The notes under the pieces: generated by a model
What the model was told of the DNA's origin: nothing
The model's input: the letters and a program-made list of their open reading frames with translations, nothing else
Database searches by the model: none
Position numbers and translations under genes: made by a program
In this document: positions 52,570 through 63,146 of the stretch, piece by piece
How positions within the stretch are numbered: position 1 is the stretch's first letter
How the letters are laid out: every line of letters starts with the position of its first letter
Assembly (NCBI RefSeq): GCF_000980835.1
Contig: NZ_CP011312.1
Coordinates: 2,108,001-2,172,000 of the forward strand
DNA length: 64,000 nt
From: Corynebacterium kutscheri
GTDB taxonomy: Bacteria; Actinomycetota; Actinomycetes; Mycobacteriales; Mycobacteriaceae
Reading direction: 5' to 3'

Positions 52570-55500
52570 CTATTTCTTGTCTTGTAGTTCGTTAATTCGC
52601 TTAGTTAGCGCCATACCTACTTTACCGATTTCCGGCTCATCCGGGACAGCAAGATGATCACCGGAAAGATGAACAATATCCAGCTCTTCAACGATACTCG
52701 ACCAACCACCATCTTCGGCAATTTCTGCATAGGCTGGTTCCAATTCAATCGCGCCATCGTGCATACGTTCTGCGCGGAATAAGATAACCGGAACTTTCAC
52801 ATCTGCCCACCGTTGCATATCTAGTGAATCGAGAATTCGATTATCAACAAATGATGCGCGCTGGTGCTCAAGAACTCCTGCCGCCAAACCATGCTCTGAA
52901 GCATCGGTATTTGCTAAGAACTCACTCATCATAGTCAATAACGCTTCTTCGCCTGCGGTCTCAAGGAGTTCAAATGGAACCGGCAAATCCAAACCATAGG
53001 TCTTCTTTGCGAAAGCAGAATAACGTTGCCAACGCTTTTTTGTCTCTTCCATAGTGTTTGGAATTGGATTCTTTGGTTGCACTGTGTCCAACAATGCGAT
53101 TGTTGCAACCTCTACATCGGTATCCTGAAGCTGGTAGGCGACCTCATATGCCAAGGCACCACCAAAACTCCAACCACCTAAAATCACTGGTAAACCATCA
53201 GAATACTGTTTTATTTCATCAATGTACTGGCTTGCACGATCAGATAAATCACCTTCGAGCCGTTCAACGCCATACACCGGCACCTCAGCTGGTAAACGGC
53301 GCATCAACGGCTGATAGACCACCGAAGAACCACCAGCTGGATGGAACATAAAAACGGCAGGTGCAGTAGAACCTTCAGGGCGGGCACGTAAAACACGAAT
53401 ATTGCCCTCTACTTCGGTTTCTAAACCTGCACGCACCAAAGTAGCCAATGGCTCCAAAGTCTCAGCCTCAAGAACCTGTGCAAGGCTAATTTCTACGTTC
53501 GATCGCTCACTTAATCGCTGGGCAATCTGCTCGGCAGTTACTTCATCAATATTAGGAAGCTGACTTGTTACCCCAGCAGCTGCTGCACCAGTAATTCCTG
53601 CCCAGGTAGCAAACACAAGCCGCTCTGAAGCATCCCGTGGTGCTACGCCTACGCCTTGTGTCTCAGAAGATTTTTCTTTCGTCGATAAGAATTGACCATC
53701 CTGTTTATGCTCACTATCAGTGCGTACATCCAAATCTTGCTCACTTATAGCACTGTTATTGGCCTTAGGATTACTGCTACGGTCGCTGACTAATTCTTCG
53801 ACAAGAACTACAACATCAGCTACCGAAGCATCACGTAACGCTTGTACCTGCAAGGGCGGAATCTGGAAGTCATGCTCAATACGATTTTTAATCCGCATTC
53901 CCATCAATGAATCCAAACCAAGATCGATCAATGGCAATTCACGAGGAAGATCCTCAACGTCGTAGCCCATGGCCTCAGAAACAATCGCACGCATACGAGC
54001 TTCAACAGTTTCGCCACTTGCTGGATCCCATTGCAGAGATTCACCAACAATATCTAGTGGTGCTTCTACTAAAGGCGCTTCCACTATTGTCTTCTCTGGC
54101 ACAGATAAATTTAACTGAGCCGAAGCTGCAAAACCTTCTGCAACCAGAATGGTTTTATCACCAATAACTGAGTAAACAGAAACACTAAGACCACCCACAT
54201 TGCGTTGTGCAACTGTAGTCACCTCACCCGAAGGCGGCAAAGTCCCCGGTTCTTCAATCGCAACTAAAGATGCACCGGGAGAAAGTGCTTCTACTGCAGC
54301 CTCAATAAGGGCAACAGATGATGGTGCCACTTCTGCTTGAGTGGTAAAAGCAGTACTACCACCTGGCAAAGTAACCTTTGTTCCTGGTAACGACGGAGCC
54401 TGTCCAGAAGCAGGACGAGCGTTAGTCCAATAACGCTGTTTACGCCACTGAATCCCTGGAGCATTAATGACCTCACCACTGCCATATATCTGCATGAAAT
54501 CAATGTCCGCACCAGAAACATACATTTTTGCTAACAGATCACGAATTGTGGCCGTTTCAGATTCTTTACGCTTGAGTGCATACAACAACTGCGCATCTGA
54601 TTTACCAACACTAAATGCAGTACTCATCATGCCCATCAGCGATACTGGATTAGGTGAGATTTCTACTAGCATGGTGTGCCCTGCAGCAAATGCCTGCTCA
54701 GTAGCATCTTGGAACCACACTGCTTGACGGGTACACCGCAACCAATAGTCACTATCATGCACTACTGATCCTATTGGATAAACGACGCCACGATCAACGG
54801 AGCTAAACAACGGTATCTGCAATGGTTTTGGCTCAATACCAGCGGTTTCTGCAGCCAATTCTCCTAATAAAGGTTCAACTGCACTTGTATGCCCAGCGCC
54901 TTTCACATTAAGTAAGCGAGCAAATTTTTCTTCGCTTTCTAATTTTTCAACAAGCCGTACCACTGCCTCACGCGGGCCACCAACTGTGGTCATACCAGGC
55001 CCAGCGTAAACTGCTGGCTCGATACCAGCGAAATCTGGATTCTCAGCAATAAAATCATCAAGATCTGTGACTGAGAATTCGACTACGGCCATAGCACCTA
55101 ACTGGTCTTCGGTTAAAGAATTCTCTCCTTCACCCATGAGCCGAGAACGATGGCAAGCAATAAGCATTGCGTCTTTATCGCTGAGGCCACCGGCAGCATA
55201 TGCAGCCGCAATCTCCCCCATAGACATGCCCATCACAGCAGCAGGTTTTGCCCCACATTGGGCTAGCAAATCCGTCAGTGCAATTTGAATAGCTGTAATT
55301 GCTACCTGTGCAGTCTCAGTGCCATAGGTTTGTTCGTCATCAAGCACCAGATTAAGAATTGACCAGTCAGATTCAAATTCAACTATCTGATCAAGTTCTT
55401 CTAAGCGTCGTCTAAAGAACTCAGAGGTACTTACAAGTTCTTTCACCATTTTGCGATGTTGTGAACCAAAACCTGAATATACAAAAACCGGCCCTTGAGT

Positions 55501-57414
55501 TGATGGAGCATCTGCTGAAGAAATACCAACCGATACTTTTCCTTCAGAAACCTGACGCAAACGCTTGATAGCATCTACCACAGTATCTGCCTGAACAACT
55601 GCACGAGAACGACCATGATTACGTCTAGCTAAGCTACGTGCAATCGGAACAAGATCTTTATCTACACGACCTTCTAAAAAGTCAGCCAAAGCAGCGGCAG
55701 CATCTCGACGACGCGAGGGCAATAAACCAGAAACTGGCAATGCTACCGCGTTAGCATCAGCAAGTTGTGGCAGTACAGCTGTTGCTGCACCGTACTCAGC
55801 TTCGTCGAAAGAACTTAGCACCATGTGTGCATTTGTTCCGCCGAAACCAAAACCTGACACACCAGCAATTTTCTTACCCGAATATTCTGGCCATTCCCGT
55901 GGGTCTTCAATTACTTCTAAACGCTGTGTATCAAAGTCAACATAACGGTTAGGGCTGGTGAAGTTTAATGATGCCGGCAGAATATTGTTTTGCATTGCCA
56001 GCACAGTTTTAATCAAACCGGCAGCACCGGCAGCAGATTCTGTATGCCCGAAATTCGTCTTAGCAGAACCAAGAAGAATTGGTTCATACGCTTCACGTCC
56101 TGCGCCGAGTACCGTGCCTAAAGCAGTTGCTTCAATGGGATCACCTAAAATAGTGCCTGTACCATGAGCTTCAATGTAATCGACTGTGCGTGGGTCGACT
56201 CCAGCATCAGCATACGCACGTTGTAAAACGTCAACCTGTGCATCAGGGTTCGGCGCCGTAAGACCATTAGAATGCCCATCGGAATTTACCGCTGAACCTT
56301 TGATTACCGCCAAAATATTATCGCCATCATGCAAAGCATCATCAACGCGTTTTAAGATAAGCACACCCGCTCCATCAGAGCGAACAAAACCATCCGCGTC
56401 ATCAGAGAATGCATGGATCTTTCCGGTAGGACTAAAAACCCCTAACTCACCAAAAGCAGTAGAAACAAATGGTGCTGCCATAATATTAACGCCACCAGCT
56501 ACTGCAAGATCGGCATCACCTGCACGCAATGCTCGCACTGCCTGGTGCACACTAACTATCGAGGATGAACACGCTGTATCAACAGCGACAGAAGGTCCAC
56601 GAAAATCAAATGCATATGAAATACGGTTAGCCACAATTGAACTTGCATTACCAGTAAGAGCATACGGGTGCGATTCTGCGGGATCCCCAGTGATTAAAGA
56701 GCCATAATCATTATTTGATAGTCCCATGAAAACGCCAACTGGTTTTCCACGTAACGTATTCGCCGGGATATGAGCATGTTCTAATGCCTCCCAGGTTAGC
56801 TCCATAACAAGGCGCTGCTGTGGATCGATATTGACAGTTTCTAGTGGGCTAAGTCCAAAAAACTCAGCGTCGAAAGAAGAAATATCTTTAAAATAGCCAC
56901 CAGTAAAATCAAGCGCTGCCATGCGCTGTGTAGTTATTTCATCTGCAGAATATTCACTCCAGCGTCCTAGCGGAAGTGGCGTTATACCATCTCTGCTTTC
57001 CACTAACATTGACCACATCTCATCGATGTTGTCTGCTCCAGGATATTTCGCGGCCATACCAACGATGGCAATATCATGTGTCCCTAGTGTCATTGCTGAA
57101 CTATGTGAAACAAATGATTGGGTTACTGCTTCAGTTGATCGCTGTGGCTCGCCATCGATAAGACGCTTCGCCATCGAAGCAATAGTTGGGTACTCATATG
57201 CAATGGTTGCATCAAGTTGAGTATCTAAAAGGTTTTCTAACTCACCTGATAGAAGCACAACATCTCGGGAAGAAAGACCGAAAGATTGCATTGGTTTATC
57301 GTCTGCAATCTCCTCTTCTGGAAGACCCGTTGTCTGAATGATCCACGTACGTAGCCACTCACGTAGTTCATCGACAGTCATGGTCTTATCCGTAGTGTTC
57401 TGGGAGGAATCCAT
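52570..57414 (-). CDS. pks13: Pks13, mycolic acid condensing polyketide synthase
   Basis: A 1614-aa enzyme of order ACP-KS-AT-ACP-TE. It has an N-terminal ACP with Ser49 (FGLSSRD), a KS with Cys282 (VDTACSSS) plus EAHGTGT and NFGHTESAAG, an AT with Ser near 730 (GMSMGEIAAAY), a second ACP with Ser near 1168 (LGLDSLMGM), a Ser/Asp-rich linker and a thioesterase with Ser near 1415 (GGWSFGGA) and a final His (SGDHLA). It joins two fatty acyl chains to the beta-keto precursor of corynomycolate and the TE passes it to trehalose. It takes the meromycolyl chain from FadD32 upstream and the carboxylated chain made with AccD4 downstream. A terminator lies between fadD32 and this gene, so it should have its own promoter. 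Confidence 0.97.
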   Translation of the reverse strand: MDSSQNTTDKTMTVDELREWLRTWIIQTTGLPEEEIADDKPMQSFGLSSRDVVLLSGELENLLDTQLDATIAYEYPTIASMAKRLIDGEPQRSTEAVTQSFVSHSSAMTLGTHDIAIVGMAAKYPGADNIDEMWSMLVESRDGITPLPLGRWSEYSADEITTQRMAALDFTGGYFKDISSFDAEFFGLSPLETVNIDPQQRLVMELTWEALEHAHIPANTLRGKPVGVFMGLSNNDYGSLITGDPAESHPYALTGNASSIVANRISYAFDFRGPSVAVDTACSSSIVSVHQAVRALRAGDADLAVAGGVNIMAAPFVSTAFGELGVFSPTGKIHAFSDDADGFVRSDGAGVLILKRVDDALHDGDNILAVIKGSAVNSDGHSNGLTAPNPDAQVDVLQRAYADAGVDPRTVDYIEAHGTGTILGDPIEATALGTVLGAGREAYEPILLGSAKTNFGHTESAAGAAGLIKTVLAMQNNILPASLNFTSPNRYVDFDTQRLEVIEDPREWPEYSGKKIAGVSGFGFGGTNAHMVLSSFDEAEYGAATAVLPQLADANAVALPVSGLLPSRRRDAAAALADFLEGRVDKDLVPIARSLARRNHGRSRAVVQADTVVDAIKRLRQVSEGKVSVGISSADAPSTQGPVFVYSGFGSQHRKMVKELVSTSEFFRRRLEELDQIVEFESDWSILNLVLDDEQTYGTETAQVAITAIQIALTDLLAQCGAKPAAVMGMSMGEIAAAYAAGGLSDKDAMLIACHRSRLMGEGENSLTEDQLGAMAVVEFSVTDLDDFIAENPDFAGIEPAVYAGPGMTTVGGPREAVVRLVEKLESEEKFARLLNVKGAGHTSAVEPLLGELAAETAGIEPKPLQIPLFSSVDRGVVYPIGSVVHDSDYWLRCTRQAVWFQDATEQAFAAGHTMLVEISPNPVSLMGMMSTAFSVGKSDAQLLYALKRKESETATIRDLLAKMYVSGADIDFMQIYGSGEVINAPGIQWRKQRYWTNARPASGQAPSLPGTKVTLPGGSTAFTTQAEVAPSSVALIEAAVEALSPGASLVAIEEPGTLPPSGEVTTVAQRNVGGLSVSVYSVIGDKTILVAEGFAASAQLNLSVPEKTIVEAPLVEAPLDIVGESLQWDPASGETVEARMRAIVSEAMGYDVEDLPRELPLIDLGLDSLMGMRIKNRIEHDFQIPPLQVQALRDASVADVVVLVEELVSDRSSNPKANNSAISEQDLDVRTDSEHKQDGQFLSTKEKSSETQGVGVAPRDASERLVFATWAGITGAAAAGVTSQLPNIDEVTAEQIAQRLSERSNVEISLAQVLEAETLEPLATLVRAGLETEVEGNIRVLRARPEGSTAPAVFMFHPAGGSSVVYQPLMRRLPAEVPVYGVERLEGDLSDRASQYIDEIKQYSDGLPVILGGWSFGGALAYEVAYQLQDTDVEVATIALLDTVQPKNPIPNTMEETKKRWQRYSAFAKKTYGLDLPVPFELLETAGEEALLTMMSEFLANTDASEHGLAAGVLEHQRASFVDNRILDSLDMQRWADVKVPVILFRAERMHDGAIELEPAYAEIAEDGGWSSIVEELDIVHLSGDHLAVPDEPEIGKVGMALTKRINELQDKK

Positions 57415-57662
57415 TCCGGTTGCGCTCTCAATCTTGGACTATTGATTCTGTTTCACTTGCTCGTAAAAATACAAACACCGTGCCAGTAATCAACAGCCAT
57501 CGGGGTAGTCTTCATAAAATTTATAGAATTTGTTCTATTTTATATCGCAGAGCACAGCTAATTTGTTTCACTCGCGCATACAATTTCGCTGTTCTGAGAC
57601 AAAGTTTTCTAATTTCTATCGCACATAACACCGTTTTTTCTGCAAAGTCACCACATAGTAAA
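57415..57662. other. Promoter region of pks13-accD4
   Basis: AT-rich, no ORF. It contains the 6-4-6 palindrome ATAGAA-TTTG-TTCTAT at 57523-57538, about 110 bp before the pks13 start, which could be an operator. The pks13 start codon itself sits in the small inverted repeat GGAAT-GG-ATTCC. Confidence 0.4.
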
Positions 57663-57687
57663 AGCCGCTCACATTAAGTGAACGGCT
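57663..57687 (-). terminator. Terminator of fadD32
   Basis: A 10-bp stem with one wobble (57663-57672 with 57678-57687), a 5-nt loop and TTTTA on the minus strand, 25 bp past the fadD32 stop. Confidence 0.75.
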
Positions 57688-57711
57688 CTTTCACCTTAGA
57701 ACTATAATAAA

Positions 57712-59556
57712 TTACTCACCAAGGTAGCGCTTCTTGTTCACCCGACGAGCAATCTTGCCAGAAGATGAACGTGCAATAGTATCTGGTGCAGAGATACGAA
57801 TATCAACTGGCACAACACCGTGTGCTTCACTTACCGCAGCACGAATTGCCTCAATTGCTGCGGCGTCACCTGATTCATCTGCTTCCAAAGAACGTTCAGC
57901 AAGGATAACAAGCTTTTCAACATCATCGCCTTCAATAGCAAACGCTGCTACAGCTGCATCACGAATATGCGCACTGGCATTATCTACAGTGAATTCAATA
58001 TCCTGCGGATAGTGGTTGCGGCCAGCAATAATGATGAGATCTTTGAGACGACCCGTAATATACACTTCGTTATCTACAATGACAGCAAGGTCTCCAGATG
58101 CCATCCAACGATTATCTTCTGGCGCACCTTCTGCACGAGAATTTTCTGGCAATCGGTTTACTAGAGTGTTTCGGAAAGTCTCAAAAGTATCTTCAGGACG
58201 ATCTAAATAACCAGCTGCAGTGTTTTCACCATGCGTCCACAGCTCACCAACAAAACCGTCGGCAAGCTCAGAACGTGTTTCAGCATCAACGATCACAAGA
58301 TTTTGTGGCTGAACAACCTGGCCGCACGAAGCAATCGCCACCGAATTTTCATTCTTCTCCACCACTACAGCACGTCCCTCAGCGAGAGCATCACGGTCAA
58401 AGTGAGTAATCAACGGTCGATTCTCAGTCTGCGAAGTAGTAACTAACAATGAAGCTTCTGCCAAACCATAGGATGGTCTGATTGCATTAACTGGCAAACC
58501 ATACGGTTCAAATACCCCAATAAAAAAGTTCACAGCTTTTTCAGTTACTGGTTCTGAACCTACAATCAACCCTGCTAACGCAGATAGATCAAGCTCTTCA
58601 TCTTTTTCTGGCTTTGCATAACGAGCTGCTAGTTCTAAAGCAAAGTTAGGGACAACAGCATAAATATTTGTATCTGTTTCACGACGGCTCAATTGCTTAA
58701 TCCAACGACTAGGCTGCTGGATAAAATCACGTGGTGCCATAAGTTCCCACTCAAGTCCTAATAAGGTAACAAAAGTTGCCAAAATTATGCCCATATCATG
58801 GTGAAGTGGCAGCCAAGTAACCAAACGCAAGGGTGCTTGAAGTTGAGCCGCAGTAAAAATCTGCAAAACGTTAGTCACAATTGAACGATTCGTAAGAATT
58901 ACACCCGCTGGGACACGAGTCGAACCAGAGGTGTATTGCAAGAAAGCTGTCATATCAGCAGGAACCGCGTTTGCTTGAGCCACAATACGGCGTCCTGCTT
59001 CAGTAGCCAATGGATTCTCGTAACTTGTAGCAAGACTATCTGGCAAAGAATCAACACTTAAAATACGTGGTCGATCTGCAGCAGGAACCTCAGCAAAGAA
59101 TTTACGTACAGCACCAGCTGAGGCCGAATTAGTTAGTACGACCTTAGGTCGAGAATCACCAATAACGGCAGTGAGATGATCTGCGTGACCTGGCTCAGTC
59201 GGATCATAGAGCGGAATGGGTACCATGCCGGCATACAGTGCGCCAATAAAACCAAAAATGTACTCTGGTGAATTGTTAGCCAAAATTAAAACGCGATCAG
59301 AAACATTGCCAATCTGTTGTAATCTGGCAGCAATTACTTTAATACGAGTGTTGATTTCTTGACGAGTAAAGTCTTTCGCTTCACCATCGCGTGACGAAGA
59401 ATAGTCCCAAAAACGTAAAGCATGTCGATCAGCTTCTCCGCTGCCAAGGTCTGCTTGATACAAAAGCTCACCCATACCAGCAAGTGTCAACATCGGTGGA
59501 ATAGCGATCTGGCCTTTTTCATTAAAAAACTGACCAATTGCCTTATTGATGTCCAT
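57712..59556 (-). CDS. fadD32: FadD32, long-chain fatty acyl-AMP ligase
   Basis: A 614-aa member of the FAAL family. It activates the long chain as acyl-AMP and loads it on the N-terminal ACP of Pks13. It has the AMP-binding signature YTSGSTRVPAGVILT, LPLHHDMGI, the SYGLAEASL motif and the C-terminal hinge GRLKDLIIIAGRNHYPQDIE with the late Lys in SSGKIARR. The ATG follows AAGGAG at 6 nt. It is followed by a terminator before pks13, so the genes can be expressed apart. Confidence 0.96.
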   Translation of the reverse strand: MDINKAIGQFFNEKGQIAIPPMLTLAGMGELLYQADLGSGEADRHALRFWDYSSSRDGEAKDFTRQEINTRIKVIAARLQQIGNVSDRVLILANNSPEYIFGFIGALYAGMVPIPLYDPTEPGHADHLTAVIGDSRPKVVLTNSASAGAVRKFFAEVPAADRPRILSVDSLPDSLATSYENPLATEAGRRIVAQANAVPADMTAFLQYTSGSTRVPAGVILTNRSIVTNVLQIFTAAQLQAPLRLVTWLPLHHDMGIILATFVTLLGLEWELMAPRDFIQQPSRWIKQLSRRETDTNIYAVVPNFALELAARYAKPEKDEELDLSALAGLIVGSEPVTEKAVNFFIGVFEPYGLPVNAIRPSYGLAEASLLVTTSQTENRPLITHFDRDALAEGRAVVVEKNENSVAIASCGQVVQPQNLVIVDAETRSELADGFVGELWTHGENTAAGYLDRPEDTFETFRNTLVNRLPENSRAEGAPEDNRWMASGDLAVIVDNEVYITGRLKDLIIIAGRNHYPQDIEFTVDNASAHIRDAAVAAFAIEGDDVEKLVILAERSLEADESGDAAAIEAIRAAVSEAHGVVPVDIRISAPDTIARSSSGKIARRVNKKRYLGE

Positions 59557-59782
59557 CTATTCTCCTTAAACGGTAACCACTGAGCACAGGTGAAACTAAA
59601 CTTTTCCGGCACTAGAATTCATTGCACTCATCTAGTAACTACATCGCTTTTCGCATTCTTTTTATTACTTTTTCGTAAACAAAATGAACGTTTATTAAAA
59701 CATACTTGCCGCGCTTGGCTAAGCCACACTATCATTTCACTTTTTGATGCACGGCGTACCGATTCTTGGGGAAACGATACTT
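59557..59782. other. fadD32 promoter region
   Basis: A 226-bp spacer between the cutinase-like stop and the fadD32 start. AT-rich, no ORF and no strong hairpin. Confidence 0.4.
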
Positions 59783-60697
59783 TTAGCGATTAATAAGATC
59801 TTTCGCCCAATCAACAACCCATAGGTTTGTCGTTGTTCCAGGAATAACATTGGGATTAGTTGCATACATTGCATGCACACCATTGGCTCCGACAAGAGCT
59901 TGTGCTCTAGCGAAAGCATCTGTTACTGCTACTGGAGCATCACAGACAGAGTCATCCGGTGCACAAATTTCAAACACTCGATCATTTAAAGTACCAAATC
60001 CGCCAGGGCGTTCACCACGCATAGTGGCACCAGGCACAACGGCTTGAACAATACCGTTTAATGGTTGTAGCGCAATCTCAGCGCCGACACCTACAGTAGG
60101 GTTTCCAACTGTCTGGCCCACACCATTCAGTTTTCGACCATCAGCTATTAGAGCGACACCTCTAATACGCTCGGCTGGAATAACTCCTGCCCCGGTACCA
60201 ATCGAGTTTGCAACATCTCCAGCAATAACTGCCCCCTGTGAAAAACCAGCAATAATAAAATCGGTCAACGGACATTCAGCATGAACCGTAACCATTTCTG
60301 TTTCCATAGTGGTTCGGCCTTCTTCACGAGAAGCGTCATAAGTCATCTCATGTAAGGCATTAATGTTTCGAAACTGCGCAGTATACGGCAGTGTCCATAC
60401 CTTTACATCATCTGCTGAGTATTGCTCTTGTAGCGGTCTGGTAATACTCAACATAAATGATGCCGGATTTGCACTTGGGTTAATAGGATCATCTGTCGCA
60501 GAAGATTCCCATGTTCCTGGGGCAGAAATAAATTCCACATCCGGGCACCACTCAGGCTGTACTGGTTCCTCCTGAGCATGATTTTCTTCTGTTTGCTCAG
60601 GTATCAAAGGGGTATCCGAATTTAACCAACGAGCAACACCGGTAACAATAAGTACTAATACTGCCACCGTGGAAATGATCAGGAGAATTTTTTTCAT
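59783..60697 (-). CDS. Cutinase-like esterase/phospholipase, Rv3802c type
   Basis: A 304-aa envelope enzyme anchored by an N-terminal membrane segment (about 5-24), followed by a short Glu/Pro linker and a cutinase alpha/beta-hydrolase. The nucleophile elbow is GFSQGAVIAG (Ser near 153); the Asp-x2-Cys region ICAPDDSVCDAP and GVHAMY supply the Asp and His. Rv3802c and its corynebacterial counterpart lie in the same place beside fadD32 and have esterase/phospholipase or thioesterase activity linked to mycolate metabolism. It starts 5 bp after the DUF732-like gene, which suggests co-transcription with PS1. Confidence 0.88.
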   Translation of the reverse strand: MKKILLIISTVAVLVLIVTGVARWLNSDTPLIPEQTEENHAQEEPVQPEWCPDVEFISAPGTWESSATDDPINPSANPASFMLSITRPLQEQYSADDVKVWTLPYTAQFRNINALHEMTYDASREEGRTTMETEMVTVHAECPLTDFIIAGFSQGAVIAGDVANSIGTGAGVIPAERIRGVALIADGRKLNGVGQTVGNPTVGVGAEIALQPLNGIVQAVVPGATMRGERPGGFGTLNDRVFEICAPDDSVCDAPVAVTDAFARAQALVGANGVHAMYATNPNVIPGTTTNLWVVDWAKDLINR

Positions 60698-60702
60698 ATC
60701 TT

Positions 60703-61215
60703 CTAGCAGTACGCTTTCTTTGCAGAGGTTTCAATGAGAGAAACTAATTCCGCGTGCTCAAGGGTAGTTTTTCCTTGCTCAATAAGTTGCCCAGCTACTG
60801 CTTTCACGGTCGCCGGTGCTAGTGGATTATCAGTATTGGTACACACAATATTTGCAGTACCAATCAACTGATTTTCCACATCCGAAATATCAACGCCCTT
60901 ACCAGAAAGTTCATCAAGAAAAACTTGATCTTGCTTACTCAATTGAACTTGTTGGCTAGGAATCGCGGTAATCTCTTGAGCCGCGCGATCTTTAGGCTGA
61001 GAGTTATCTGACTCATTTGAATGAGAGCGCGCAGTCTCCATTGCTGAAGCACTAGCACTTGCCGATGCAGTAGCAGACTGGCTGGTCTGATTTTTCGGTT
61101 CTCTGCTTAGCGGAGCAATAGTGGTGTCAGTGGAATCGTCAACAGTTGCTCCACCACAAGCAGTAAGCGTTAACGTGCTAAAAAGAACTAGCGCGACCAC
61201 GCTTTTCGGCATCAT
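60703..61215 (-). CDS. DUF732-like lipoprotein
   Basis: About 170 aa. The signal peptide ends in the lipobox LTAC-GG, so it is a lipid-anchored protein. A Ser/Ala/Asp linker follows, then a C-terminal helical domain with FLDELSGKGVDIS..ENQLIGTANIVC and a last Cys, like DUF732 of mycobacteria, with a probable disulphide. The start overlaps the PS1 stop (GTGATGATG); ATG 61215 with GGAG 8 nt upstream is preferred. Its place between a mycolyltransferase and the cutinase-like gene suggests a role in mycolate handling, but none is known to me. Confidence 0.78.
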   Translation of the reverse strand: MMPKSVVALVLFSTLTLTACGGATVDDSTDTTIAPLSREPKNQTSQSATASASASASAMETARSHSNESDNSQPKDRAAQEITAIPSQQVQLSKQDQVFLDELSGKGVDISDVENQLIGTANIVCTNTDNPLAPATVKAVAGQLIEQGKTTLEHAELVSLIETSAKKAYC

Positions 61216-63146
61216 CACTTTTTCTCCTCGACGATATGACCATTAAGCTGTGAAATCTTTCCATGCTCAAAATCAATGGTCTCGCCGCCAGCAGGAATTA
61301 CGGATTGATCAGTGGTTGGCCAACCATATTCACCACGTTCCCAAGACTTTTCGCCCCAGGCATCAAAAATAGCACCGTAGTAAATGATGTGCGCACCAGT
61401 CTTTGCAGACCAATAAACATTCCCGTGCTCGAACTGCTGGAAAGCCCCTCCATCAATAATAATTTCATTTGATGTCGGATAACCTAACCGAGAATTAGCA
61501 GTATCTACTGAACCGTACTTCTTTGCAATCTCACCGCGAACCCAGAAATTCTTCTTATCAGCAGTTCGCACAACATAACCATTTTGGAATTGCTGCACTA
61601 ACCCACCGTTGATCTCTTTAGCCTCAGCAATAGGATAACCTAAATCGCCATTTTCCCACTTCAGGTCACCCCACGCATGAAGAATGTCTGCTGGAACCGC
61701 AATAGCACCGGTTGCTGGGGTCCAATAAATATTACCGTTTTGGAATGATACGAAGAAGCCGCCCTTAGCCAACGGAATCTCAGTTGAGGTTGGGAACCCT
61801 AACCACGAATTTGCCGAACCCATTTCTGAGTATCGTGCGCCAATGCGTCCATAAAGGCCATAGGCGCCAGTTGCATGTGACCAGTATGCACGGCCTCCCT
61901 GGAAGTCTTGCGCACGGCCACCATTCATATCGTATTCATTAGTGGTACAGGAACTTAACTTATCAATGCCTGGAGCACTAGCGATTGCACCGCCCACGGA
62001 GCAGTCAGCACCACGATCTTCTCGTGATAATCCTAATGCGTTAGCCATATCTGGCCATGCCTGGCTAAGCTCATACTGCCAATAAGGCCAATCATGCACG
62101 CCGGACGGACGAAATACTGATTTCACCTCAACGCCAGCATTTCTTGCTGAGTTAACAAAAGTTTGCGTAGTCATACGCGAAAGTACTTCGAGTCCTATGC
62201 CTGCTGCGTTAGCAGCTCCACGAGCAACAGAGTTTGCCTCACCATAGTCATCACGGCCTGATCCAGCAGAAACATACACAGACATATTCTTCAATGCCTC
62301 GATCCCTAGTTTAGGATCGTGATCAATCCATGACTGCGAACCAAAATCGCCCCACATGGCATTGGCATTATAACCACCTGCATCAGATTGAGCAGCAGCA
62401 ATAGCCTGCGGCATGCCTATGCTCGTAGTATCCAAATATCCAGAGAAAGAACCAACGAATTTAAACAAACTCGGATGGTGTTCTGCAAGGTTGATTGCAG
62501 CTGTTCCACCCATCGATAAGCCAAATATTGCTCGATCATCATTTGTCCGATAGCCGTTGCGCAGAACTGGAATGAGTTCGTCGATAAGGAAAGTTTCCCA
62601 TTTGTAATTCTTACCATTATCAGGGCGTTGCCAATCGGCGTAAAAAGAAGATTCACCGCCGATAGGAAGGATGACATTAACATTCTTATCGGCAAATTGC
62701 TGCTCGATATTTGTGTTAATAGTCCAACCGCTTTCTTTGTCAATGGCACGAAGACCATCCAAAGCCCATACGGCTGGGAAATTACGTTGTGGCGATGAAT
62801 GCCAATCACGCGCTAGTAACATCTGTACTTGAATTGGCTCACCTGGCATTGCCGCAGAATTAATAAAGAGCGCAATACGACGGTCAGAGAGCCACTCAAC
62901 ACGGTTCAGCGAAACTCCCGCTGGCAAACCAGCAATAGTTGGATACTCGGTACGTACCGGGCTACGTTGAATAGCCTCGTTATCAAGATAATCAGTCATA
63001 CCGCTTAAAATGCTTGAGCCAGAAGAGCCCTGAGCGGTAGAGGTGGCTGGGATAACTACGGCACCGAGTGCGATTGCGGTCGGTACAGCAGCGGCAGCAA
63101 GCCAGAGGGAACCACGCTTTTTAGAACGAGGTGCGGTGTCGCGCAT
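61215..63146 (-). CDS. cop1: PS1-type corynomycolyltransferase with LGFP repeats
   Basis: A 643-aa secreted protein of two parts. After the signal peptide (to about TAQGSS) comes the Ag85-type catalytic domain (about 60-380): [18 protein letters not shown], nucleophile elbow FGLSMGGTA (Ser near 211) and GVHDWPYW with the His. The C-terminal part (~400-630) is built of LGFP repeats (WLGFPTS, DLGYPIA, RLGYPTS, YGWPTT), which attach such proteins to the cell wall. This is the PS1/Cop1 (CspA) layout of C. glutamicum, where it moves mycolate to trehalose and arabinogalactan. It is followed by the overlapping DUF732-like gene. Confidence 0.93.
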   Translation of the reverse strand: MRDTAPRSKKRGSLWLAAAAVPTAIALGAVVIPATSTAQGSSGSSILSGMTDYLDNEAIQRSPVRTEYPTIAGLPAGVSLNRVEWLSDRRIALFINSAAMPGEPIQVQMLLARDWHSSPQRNFPAVWALDGLRAIDKESGWTINTNIEQQFADKNVNVILPIGGESSFYADWQRPDNGKNYKWETFLIDELIPVLRNGYRTNDDRAIFGLSMGGTAAINLAEHHPSLFKFVGSFSGYLDTTSIGMPQAIAAAQSDAGGYNANAMWGDFGSQSWIDHDPKLGIEALKNMSVYVSAGSGRDDYGEANSVARGAANAAGIGLEVLSRMTTQTFVNSARNAGVEVKSVFRPSGVHDWPYWQYELSQAWPDMANALGLSREDRGADCSVGGAIASAPGIDKLSSCTTNEYDMNGGRAQDFQGGRAYWSHATGAYGLYGRIGARYSEMGSANSWLGFPTSTEIPLAKGGFFVSFQNGNIYWTPATGAIAVPADILHAWGDLKWENGDLGYPIAEAKEINGGLVQQFQNGYVVRTADKKNFWVRGEIAKKYGSVDTANSRLGYPTSNEIIIDGGAFQQFEHGNVYWSAKTGAHIIYYGAIFDAWGEKSWERGEYGWPTTDQSVIPAGGETIDFEHGKISQLNGHIVEEKK

